From positions 150,429,317 through 150,493,316 of the forward strand of contig CM037584.1 in NCBI GenBank assembly GCA_021018995.1: a DNA stretch of 64,000 bases, given 5' to 3'. Both the position numbers and the translations under genes were made by a program. Numbering within the stretch: position 1 is the stretch's first letter; the number at the start of each line of letters is the position of its first letter. The notes under the pieces were generated by a model. The model had not been told where the DNA came from. It saw only the letters and a list, made by a program, of their open reading frames with translations, and ran no database searches. Below are positions 56,380 to 64,000 of this stretch, one piece after another. This DNA comes from Chloranthus sessilifolius. Lineage: Eukaryota; Streptophyta; Magnoliopsida; Chloranthales; Chloranthaceae.

Positions 56380-57403
56380 TCAAGAGAGAGATAGGGTAAG
56401 AAGATATCTATAGAATAACACAACAAAAATGTCAAATATATACAAGAGACAAATGAAAAAGAAACTGAAACAACACATGGCCAAATTCAGCAGAGTGAGG
56501 TACGGAGGAATGTACATGTGCTGGAGAAGGATGATGGGCAAGGAAGGGGAAGTAGTGGATGGATAGGAGGGGGGGTAGAAAACGAGATCCTCACATGGAT
56601 CCGTTTGGGTGGAAGCATCATGGAAAGGAGGAGAGGAAAAGGGGGAATGGGTGGTGGGAATCTCAGCAACTCCAGAAACAGGTGCCGGTGGGGATGAAGG
56701 TAGAACAGCTATTAGGAAGGGAGGTGGTGGTAGAGATGGAGTTGCTAACTCCACAAATAGGATATCAGTAGGGATGGGGGAGGCTATGGGTGAAAAGGGG
56801 GGAGAGAAGTGGAAAAGTGAGGGGTCAGGGGGGAGAGGAGAAGTGGGAAGGGGTAGAGAAACTGAAGGGGGGGAGTAAGGGTGGATTGAATTGATTGGAG
56901 GCATGAGCTCATGAGGGCCTGGTTGTCAGTGTTAGTGGCTAATTGGGCCTGAATGAACTGTAGGAGGGAGAGGATTTGGGTGAAAGTGTCAGGTAGGGTG
57001 GAAGTAGAGGGGATGGGTGTTTGAATGGGATGGGAAGGAGAGGATGGGGCATGGATAAAAGGAGGAGGAGCGGTGGGAGGGGAGTCAAGTAGTGGGGTGT
57101 ACTCATGAGCAACATCCTCCACAATTGAAGAAATGAGGGCAGTGAAACCAGTAGAAGTGAACTGGTCCAAACCCTGTGTATGGATAGGTAGTGGTGGAGG
57201 GGGGGAATCAGGAAGGGGCTGGAGGGAGGGTGGGGAGGACATGGTGGGGATAGGCTTGGAGAAGGTGGGGAGTTCCAGGATCCCAGGTCAGAATTCTTGA
57301 GTGGTGGGTGGAAGGGGGACGGAGACAGATGTGAAAAGCAAGGTGGGTGGAGGTGTAGGTAAGGTAGATGGAAAATTGGGTGTTGTAGGAGGAATGGCTC
57401 CAA
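56380..57403 (-). pseudogene. C-terminal half of an Athila env-like frame with hydrophobic tail
   Basis: Pro/Ser/Thr-rich N-terminal part, then TGFTALISSIVEDVAHEYTP, DTFTQILSLLQFIQAQLATN and NQALMSSCLQSIQSTL (57242-56784), matching 2890-3444. A frameshift near 56890 leads into a second Pro-rich stretch and a C-terminal hydrophobic segment, CCFSFFFICLLYIFDIFVVL (about 56470-56400), a plausible membrane anchor. The N-terminal domain present at 4144-4869 in the other copy is absent. The start is unclear, because the element is a deletion derivative. Confidence 0.65.
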
Positions 57404-57408
57404 AAACT

Positions 57409-59437
57409 TGTTGGGTGATTCCAGTGTGCTGATTTATGGTGTGAACATCAAGAGAAAATAGAGATGGGTTCAACACAGCTGGGAAATCCTAGGCCTGCAA
57501 GATACAAGATCCTTTGTAGCAAGTTTTAAAAGTAAGTAAGGGGAAGTCCACAGAGAGGTGGTTTGGAATTGGGTAAATCTCCAGATCTGTAAGAGATCTG
57601 GCACCCTAACTAATGTTGATCTAGCTAAAAGACAGGGGAGAGATTAGATTGGAGTTTCACTTAATCTAAACTACAATTAAAATGCAGATTTTCTTAGATC
57701 GAATCTGGAGCCTCAGATCTTGCAGATGGGGGGTTTAAAAACTCAGAAAATGGAGAAGAACAGCTTAGAGATTGTTTTCACTGCAATCAGGTTGAGTTAA
57801 GCATATTACAGGGGTTAAAAAGCATACAAGTCCCTCAGCTGGCCACAAGCACAGCTGCAGAGTAGAAATTCCACTCCAAATCACAGGATCCACCTGGTCT
57901 TAAGGCTATGATCTGTACACTTTAATGGTCACAGACCATCCTATAGACTTTATCAAATCCATGGATTGCAGTAGATGAATCCAATTGAGGCCTGAGCTTA
58001 GATTTACCTTAAGGCTATGATCTGTCCACTTTAATGGTCACAGACCATCCTATAGATTTCCTATAAAGCTAGAGCCTCAATTAGAACAATTAAAACCACT
58101 ACAGATGCTGCAATTTCTAGGTCACAGACGCAGGAAATTACAGGGATATCAGATCCATGGAATTCAGATGATATCCAAGAGGTCTACCAGTTAAGTGGGT
58201 GAGCTAATCAAGCAACTCCTCTACATAAATTCGATCGAGCACCAAAAGGAATCAAAAGAGCTTTAGATCTAATTAAAACATTGAAAACAACATTTACATT
58301 ACAAACAAGGTCACTCTTACAATGGAATGCTCTCAGATCTGTAGTCTGTGCAGCAATTAACCCCAACAACAATCTTAACCTTACCCAATCACAGATCAAA
58401 CTCACTCCTTGCTGCTCCTAGGGAATTAGCCAACCATGGTTGGGCTAAAGGAAGGAAAATAGAATCTCGCTGCAAGCTTTGATCTCCAGGAAATTGTTCA
58501 GAAATTCGATCTCCTTCAATGGCAATTGGGGATCTATATATATATAGCTTTCTCCTCTGTTTTTCCTGCCAAAAATCTCTTCTAGAAGGTCGTAAGAGTT
58601 TGTTAGAGTTCTGTTAAAGCACATGGGTCGGTTAGGGCTTTCTAGGGAATCTTCTAGAACCTCGTGTCGTTCACCAAAGTGCCTTGGTTTGCATGCAACA
58701 GGTCATTGAATCACCACGCGTGCACAACTGAATTTCTAAGAAGTTCTGCACACGATTTCGACAAGTTCAAGGAGCTTTCGACAGGTTGAAGGGACTCTTC
58801 GACAGGTTGGAGAACCATTTCGATAGGTTTCTTTCTGCATGCTATCCCTTCGATAGGATTGTTCTTACTCCTATCGAAAGACTCAATCACCATTCGATAG
58901 GTTCTGTTCCAGCACTTTCATCTCGATAGGTTCAAGAACCATTCGATAGGTTCCTTTGACGCTTCAGGGAGGCTTTCGATAGGATGGTTTCTTCATTCCT
59001 TTCAGCTGTTCGATAGGTTCTTGGATCCTATCGAACTGCTCTATCTGCACGAATTTATCCTTCTTCTGCCTTCCGATCCTATCGAAAACTTCTTCAACTG
59101 CACGAATTCTTCCTTTCTTTGCTTTCAGCTCCTATCGAACTCTTCAAGTGACCCATTGATAGGACGTTTTCAACCTATTCTCACTTTCTTCACCTTGTCT
59201 TGTTGTAGCCACGCACTCCAAGGGTTCAATGATGTGCTACCCTTGGGTGTGCTATTGCTGAGTTCGTCCTGTGTTGAGAGATGGCTCCTTGTTGGGCATT
59301 CTTGAGTGCTTTTCTTCATTAGTATCTTCTTTTATTGTTTTCTACAAAATGCATTTGACAAGGGCTTATTAGTGTGCTCAAAGGTCTATCAATGGTCAGG
59401 TTATAGGGTGAAAAGTGGTATTTTTCACCACTTAACA
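57409..59437 (-). mobile_element. 5' LTR of the nested element
   Basis: 2029 bp, nearly identical to 52707-54732. TATA box TATATATATA at 58534-58547 on the minus strand, with the TTCGATAGG array at 58755-59180 upstream. It ends TTAACA next to CGGGG. Confidence 0.93.
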
Positions 59438-59556
59438 CGGGGGCGTATTGGGTGTCGGAGATGGCGGGGCCCAAACAAGGCACTAAGCACACTGATCGGG
59501 GAACTTGGGAGGTGGAAAGGGCCAAGGATTCGGGCTGGGGCTGTGCAAACAGGCCT

Positions 59557-59723
59557 GGTGCAACTAATATTTGCGCCCAGGTTGCAAGGGAGCCTTTTTA
59601 CACGTGCGCAACTATTAGTTGCGCCAAGGTAAAAAAAAAATGGACTTTAAGACTGGCACAACTATTAGTTGCGCCAGTTATAATTTCCAGGTTTTTGGGT
59701 TGGCGCAACTAATACACGCGCCA
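59557..59723. repeat. Palindrome cluster 4 (Ogre-type leader, before gag)
   Basis: Four copies at 59557-59579, 59604-59626, 59654-59676 and 59701-59723; start-to-start 47, 50 and 47 bases, with spacers of 24-27 bases of unrelated sequence. In the unnested element this cluster would lie about 500-650 bases upstream of the gag start. Confidence 0.93.
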
Positions 59724-60233
59724 GGCAAAATCTACTTCTCCAGAATGTTTGACAGCAGCCACCAACACTCGAAATGAGTCTCTTTTTTGGTTTTTTGTGG
59801 AAGCTAGGTTTCCGGGAACTGAGCTATTTTTTTTTTGTGATCGATTCTCTCCTCACTGCACCTAAAAGGTTTGAGTCCGGTATAACTCGCTAGCGTGCTC
59901 CCCAAGGTTTTAAACTTTGGAATGGGAACCCACCCGATATACCTCCGGCGCAAGCGCCTTCTCAAATACTAGGTGGGCTGGGGTTTTTCTGGATCATCAC
60001 GACTAGGGGCTGCCGCCATACTAAGACCCGAGTATTTATGTGTTTGCCTAATCCCAACCCACCCGCAAAACAAATTAATTAAGCTCCCTAACTTGGTTCA
60101 ATTTTAATTTTTTTTTCAAAGCTTTTTTTCTTATTTTTTTGAGAAAGTTTTCTTTAGTTCAAAGACCGGGAGTGATTATCCCGTGCCGCCACTACAGGCC
60201 GGCGTCCACTGGCGGAATATGAGTGCTCAAGTT
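59724..60233 (-). other. Leader of the Ogre-type element, LTR-proximal part
   Basis: Untranslated. Contains T-rich and CpG-containing segments (ACCTCCGGCGCAAGCGCCTT near 59945, a short inverted repeat). No gene seen. Confidence 0.55.
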
Positions 60234-60485
60234 GGCCCGCCAATCGGCTAAGGCACTTTAAACGACGGAAAATTCAAAGAATTGAAAGACAATGCACAAG
60301 TAGGCCCGCCAATCGGCCAAGGCACTTTAAACGACGGAAAATTCAAAGAATTGAAAGACAATGCACAAGTAGGGCCGCCAATCGGCTAAGGCACTGAAAT
60401 GACGGGAAAGTAAGGAAATTAAGAGACCATGCGCATGTAGGCCCGCCAATCGGTTAAGGCATGTAAATGACAGAAAAGTAGGGGT
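60234..60485. repeat. 69 bp tandem repeat in the Ogre-type leader
   Basis: Units 60234-60302, 60303-60371, 60372-60439 and a partial 60440-60485, each starting GGCCCGCCAATCGGCTAAGGC. The first two are nearly identical; the later ones diverge. It lies 125 bases from the primer site, in the 5' leader where packaging signals are expected. Confidence 0.9.
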
Positions 60486-60608
60486 GAGAAAAATGACTTA
60501 ATCGGAGGGGTGAGTTAAAAAATAGCAAAAATAAGATTAAAAAAATAGCAATAAATGTTAGGAAAAATAAACAAAGGCCTAGTTCATGGGAAAGCTCTAC
60601 AAACTACT

Positions 60609-60625
60609 CCCCAACAGAGTCGCCA
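60609..60625 (-). other. Primer-binding site, tRNA-Arg type (Ogre)
   Basis: Minus strand reads TGGCGACTCTGTTGGGG, starting 2 bases after the LTR end. This is the tRNA-Arg-complementary primer site characteristic of Ogre elements, so it supports the lineage call independently of the proteins. Confidence 0.9.
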
Positions 60626-60627
60626 TC

Positions 60628-62229
60628 TGTGCAACCATGGGAATCGAGACAATCCCGTCACGACGATGTGCTCTTTAACGAAAAAATATATAGTCCCCAC
60701 CCAGAGCTTTCAGTGTCCCGGGATACCTAGTTCATTTTATGAGCACCGAAGTGCTAAAAATATGACTCTGAATCTGGTCCTCACCAAAGGCTCTTGGGTA
60801 GGGGCTTCGGTTATCGATCGGGAAGGTGTTAGGCACCTGATCAACCCGCTTAATGCGGTCTCTACTAATGGCCAAAAATAAAATAAAGTAAAAGAAAAGA
60901 AAATGATTCCCTCTTGCCCAAATGGGCCTCCAATCCTATTTGTGCCCCTCTGTTCCTACCAAAAATTCGGTGGCGTAACGACACAAAATGAGAGGATAGG
61001 GAGAGCAAAAGGAGATAGGAGAAGAAAGGGGAGAGCCGGAGCCCTCGGGCCCTTATAGCACCATAGAGGAGCCTTGTGTGGCTTGCTTTTGATAAGCTTT
61101 TGGAGGCTTGAATGGTTGAAAAAGGAGTTCTAACCACTAAGACCTACTAGCTAAGAGATGGAGAAGAGAGGCTAGGGGATCACACACACCTAGGCTAAGG
61201 GTTTTGGGTGTAAGAGCAAGCTTGGGAAGGGTTTTTGAATTTTGGATTTTAGGTGAAAATAGTGTACCAAAGGGAGGAAGAACTTCTCACTTGGAGCTCT
61301 TTCTCTCTTAAGCAAAATTATCAACCCCTAAACCAAGGGGAGGGGGGCTCTATTTATAGGAAATGGGTGGATTAGGAGGGTGTTTGGATGCTAAGCATGG
61401 TTAAGAATTGGGTAATCTAACATCTAAGGTTTCCTAGGTTTTTTGGAGCCCTGAAATGTGTGAGAAGATCCTCCAATGGTGGATGATGTGGTGAGGCCTT
61501 AAGCCACTTAAAGGGGTGCAACAGAACTAATAAAACACACCCCAAAGGTCAAGGTGGTCAACAAGTCAAACCCTAAACATGAAATTCGGGATAAAATCCA
61601 ACAGTTACTGTTCATATGCTTGGCGCAACTAATAGTTGCGCCAGGTAAATGTACAGTAAAATAGTATATACAGTGCCTGGAAGTCAGCTCGCGAGGATGG
61701 GGCCCACTTTTGAATCTGGCACAACTATTAGTTATGCCAGGCTTAAAATAAGGGAAAATTGGCTTGACACAACTATTAGTTGCTCCAGGCAAAGTTTAAT
61801 ACTGGCGCAACTATTAGTTGCGCCAAGTCCCTAAGGGGCCCACATGACTTTACATTCATGTCCTGCGGGCTCGGTTTGCCATATCTTTTGACGTATACCT
61901 TCGATGGGGGCTATTCTTGAACTGTTGGAAAGCTGACGATCTCTACTTCACAACGGTATGAGACTCGATCGCAATAGAGGGTTGTAGCCAGTTCCGGTGT
62001 ACCACTCTTTTTCCATAGCCTAGTAAGGTTAGGTTTAGGGCTCAAAATGGATTCTAAGGGTCGAGATTGGTTTCTAAAGGTTCGGCATAGGCTTCTAAGG
62101 GATCTAGGGTGATTCCTGAGGGTTTTGGGGTGATTCCTAAGGGTTCCATACATGCCATCAAAAGCTCAGAATTGCACCTCTCTTGAAAGGTGTTTCGATC
62201 GGGCATTGGGCCAAATTTGGGTGTCTACA
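60628..62229 (-). mobile_element. 5' LTR of the Ogre-type element
   Basis: 1602 bp, TG...CA ends. The minus-strand TATA box CTATAAATAG lies at 61350-61359; the palindrome cluster (61619-61826) is about 260-470 bases upstream of it. About 1-in-10 sites differ from the 3' LTR by eye. Confidence 0.92.
61619..61826. repeat. Palindrome cluster 5 (5' LTR)
   Basis: Copies at 61621-61643, 61717-61739, 61765-61787 and 61803-61825; distances 96, 48 and 38 bases. The third copy is complete here but half-deleted in the other LTR. Confidence 0.93.
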
Positions 62230-62318
62230 AGATTCTAATGTCATATATCTGATATCAACTGTGACACAAGGTGACATAGTTGACCCACACGGGATCTAGA
62301 GCCATATCTCTAATACCA
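62230..62318. other. Right flank of the Ogre-type insertion
   Basis: Short remnant containing 'ATCTGATATCAAC' and TGTGACACAAGG, resembling a tRNA-Met primer site and adjacent chromoviral LTR end. It matches the interrupted site at 33340-33352 on the other side of the insertion. Confidence 0.45.
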
Positions 62319-62670
62319 CACTATGTGAAAATGCAAAAAAAACAACAGCCCATGACTGTCGTATTCCCAAAAAATGACAGTTTTAGACAGTCGAGTGAGC
62401 TGTCCTTAAAAAAGCAGTAGTATTTTTCAACGACATATTTAAACCATCGTTTATTTCATCAAAATAACGACTGTCTTCGACTGTCGACCACAAACAACGG
62501 TTTTGAGCTGTTGTTTTTTATGTAGTTTTTTTTTAAAAGAATACACTCACCCCATTTTTTTTACGACCCATTATGACTGTCGTTTTTCTCTCATACAATG
62601 ACGGTCATAGATGAGAAGAAGAACGACGGTTTTCGGCCGTCGTTTTTATATATATTTTTTCAAAAAGAAA
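62319..62670. mobile_element. CACTA (En/Spm-type) transposon end with subterminal repeats
   Basis: Starts CACTATGTGAAAATGC at 62319, a CACTA-type inverted-repeat end. Subterminal repeats follow within 330 bases: GACTGTCG units (about 62354, 62469 and 62576), ACAACGGTTTTGAGCTGTTG (62496-62515) and ACGACGGTTTTCGGCCGTCG (62624-62643), each able to form a small hairpin. CACTA transposases bind such subterminal repeats. The opposite end is not visible in the remaining 1.3 kb, so the element either continues beyond the window or is truncated. Confidence 0.7.
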
Positions 62671-63874
62671 TAATACATTAATTTAAAAAATAATAATAAT
62701 ATAAATTAAGTTCAGAATAAAATTAGCACATAATCTTTCACCTGCATATAAAAAATTAATGCTTCCGATCAATGGTCGGATTTTGATCTCTGAATAAACA
62801 TCCAAAGGAGGCCCAGTAACCATTACACAAGCAGTAAAAACACAAAAAGAAACAAGATAGATCATCTTTTAAGTGATAAATAAAGTTCCATAACTAAAAT
62901 ATTATTGTAAAATTATCATTTACAAATCGGTCTACAGAGAATGGAGAAAGAAACCTATTTTCAGCTTCTAAAGTAGAATGATCTGATTCTTCGACTTTAG
63001 GAATCGAATCACTAGAAGGAAAAAGAAAATAGAATAAAAAAAACTAGGTGAACCTAATTTCAAACTATTAGTGCGCCTGCCTCTTTTATTAGCATTTGAG
63101 CTTGATGAATCGATGGAGACGAAGTGAATATTAGATCGCCAAAGAAGAGCCTGCAGTAGTTGTATATCTGTTTTACACAAAGAATGGAGTCATCATATTA
63201 TATTAACAACTATTCTCAATCACTAGTTATTTCCAACATAGCACATTTAAAAAAAAATGAGAGGAAGGGGAGATAACAGATAAAATGGTAAGCATTCTGA
63301 TAGATAAATTACCTTCTTAGGCTTTTGAAATTAAACCATACTGAACCATACTCTGCTTCAAGTTATTTAAAGGACCTTCTACCAAGCACTCATGTTCCTA
63401 ATGAGATATGTATCAAATTTAGCAACCATTATTTAATATCCTTAACAACCAAAAGCTCGTCCAGTAAAAATAAATGCATCATTCAAGTTAAAATTAAAAC
63501 ATGAGCTAACCAAATTAAGCATGTAGTGATGTATAACACATGTCAAAACAAACGTACATTATTTACTTTCCCAGTGATTATGTAGTGATGTACAACACAT
63601 GTAAAAACAAAAGTACGTTATTTACTTTCTCAGTGATTTTTTTGTTTCCATTTTGAGAAGATCGAATTTTATTAAAGAGAAGTAATACAACTAAAGGAAA
63701 CCAATTTGGTTCTCCAATACAAAAAGTTGAAACAAAATACCAAGCCGTCCATTCCCTCCCGCAGCTATGTTAACATTAAAATTTGGATAAGCAGTAAAGA
63801 AATACAAATGATTTCTTTTGCTAATATTCTCTGATCAAACATAACTAGACTAGAAAATGAGAAGCACAATATAC
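62671..63874. other. AT-rich sequence between the CACTA end and the UPF1 exon
   Basis: No gene is recognised. The small open frame at 62968-63180 (minus) has a basic, Ser-rich stretch but matches nothing I know; its downstream edge carries a possible splice-like boundary. A 59 bp tandem duplication occurs at 63521-63579 and 63580-63638. The stretch could be intron of the UPF1-like gene or CACTA interior. Confidence 0.5.
63521..63638. repeat. 59 bp tandem duplication
   Basis: ATGTAGTGATGTAYAACACATG... starts at 63521 and again at 63580; the two copies differ at a handful of sites. No coding content. Confidence 0.85.
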
Positions 63875-64000
63875 CTTGTAGTGAGTCAATAAGCTATTCT
63901 ATAAAGGCTGTTTGCTTAAGACTTTATGATTTCCTAGAATAACCATGCCGTAATGAGCTCGAGTCAGTGCAACATTCAGCCTACGAGGATCATTAAGGAA
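63875..64000 (-). pseudogene. UPF1: Exon of a UPF1-like RNA helicase, carrying a stop codon
   Basis: UPF1 is the cytoplasmic RNA helicase central to nonsense-mediated decay. The minus strand from 64000 reads [33 protein letters not shown], a TAG at 63899-63901 where UPF1 has Trp, then NSLLTHYK, followed by GTATAT as a splice donor (63873-63874). [11 protein letters not shown] is helicase motif VI; the Arg after TRA is His here. The match to the UPF1 C-terminal helicase lobe is strong. The stop and the altered motif VI residue argue for a pseudogene or a fragment carried by the adjoining CACTA element. The rest lies beyond the window. Confidence 0.85.

Larger units (their letters stand above)
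52707..59437 (-). mobile_element. Nested non-autonomous Athila-derived element with 2.03 kb LTRs
   Basis: LTRs 52707-54732 and 57409-59437 (TGTTGGGTGA...CACTTAACA) differ at only a few per cent of sites by eye. Perfect CGGGG target duplications flank the element (52702-52706 and 59438-59442). The polypurine tract (minus strand AGGTTTGGGGGTG at 54733-54745) and the Athila-like primer site (TGGAGCC... at 57403 downwards, diverged from TGGCGCC) orient it minus. The internal region (2.7 kb) has no gag, protease or RT, only the C-terminal half of an env-like frame. It therefore needed proteins from a relative. Younger than the host Ogre-type element, whose LTRs are more diverged. Confidence 0.93.
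33353..62229 (-). mobile_element. Ogre/Tat-lineage LTR retrotransposon with two antisense accessory genes and a nested insertion
   Basis: LTRs at 33353-34959 and 60628-62229 share TGTGCAACC...GTGTCTACA ends and are roughly nine-tenths identical by eye. The flanks AGAAT and AGATT differ at one base, compatible with an aged 5 bp duplication. Lineage evidence: tRNA-Arg primer site, G-patch beside the protease, D-N-G protease motif, gag of Ogre type, and large size. Order on the minus strand: 5' LTR, leader with tandem repeats and palindromes, gag, protease, RT, RNase H, integrase; then on the plus strand a DUF7745-type gene and a PMD gene; then polypurine tract and 3' LTR. All frames contain defects. 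It inserted into the leader of a chromovirus. Confidence 0.9.

Noticed and set aside
62968..63180. 70-residue minus-strand frame between the CACTA end and the UPF1 exon
   Set aside because: Could be a captured exon but has no motif I can name and runs into a T-rich tract; left uncalled.

Overview
The window is transposon-packed nuclear DNA from a flowering plant. The evidence is the set of plant-specific retroelement lineages (a Tat/Ogre-type element with a tRNA-Arg primer site and a G-patch next to its protease, Athila-type elements, and chromovirus/Tekay-type gags with an initiator-Met primer site), two plant mobile domain (PMD) genes, a DUF7745-type gene, a CACTA transposon end and one exon of a UPF1-like helicase. 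I see no intact host gene, no tRNA or rRNA gene and no prokaryotic feature. Nearly every coding region is broken by stops or frameshifts, so the window is mostly a record of nested insertions. I would not name a species.

Layout: 1-2676 is a minus-strand chromovirus remnant (gag, primer site, truncated LTR). 2677-10563 is a minus-strand Athila-like element with gag, protease and an env-like reading frame, but no reverse transcriptase, integrase or left LTR. 10564-22378 is the remnant of another large element: an antisense PMD pseudogene, a long noncoding stretch, then two LTR copies head to tail (15543-19544 and 19587-22378). 22379-33352 is a mosaic of chromovirus pieces: an integrase C-terminus, a 3.25 kb LTR, an internally deleted element at 27770-31517, and a gag whose primer site is interrupted by the next element. 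33353-62229 is a nearly full-length Ogre-type element on the minus strand (28.9 kb including a nested insertion). From right to left it has 5' LTR, primer site, leader, gag, protease, RT, RNase H, integrase, then two genes on the opposite strand (DUF7745-type and PMD), then 3' LTR. A 6.7 kb Athila-derived non-autonomous element (52707-59437) sits in its leader with perfect CGGGG target duplications. 62319 onward is a CACTA-type end, and the window finishes in a UPF1 exon that carries a stop.

The most unusual signal is in the Ogre-type element. A 23-27 bp near-perfect palindrome (arms TGGCGCAACTA and TAGTTGCGCCA around one A/T) recurs about 18 times in five clusters. Spacing is mostly about 48 bp, so the pattern is palindromic repeat plus diverged spacer of about 25 bp, CRISPR-like in geometry though clearly not CRISPR. 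The clusters lie in both LTRs upstream of the TATA box, in the leader before gag, upstream of the antisense PMD gene, and directly upstream of the TATA box of the antisense DUF7745-type gene. So one cis-element appears to mark every transcription unit of the element. The Athila-like element repeats the theme with a different motif (TTCGATAGGTT) in its LTR and again upstream of its env-like frame. The PMD-bearing element at 10564-22378 has its own hairpin family with a fixed GAAAYAAT loop in its LTRs. My inference is that these families carry element-specific regulatory or anti-silencing site arrays, possibly read by their accessory proteins. The sequence shows the arrays; the function is untested.
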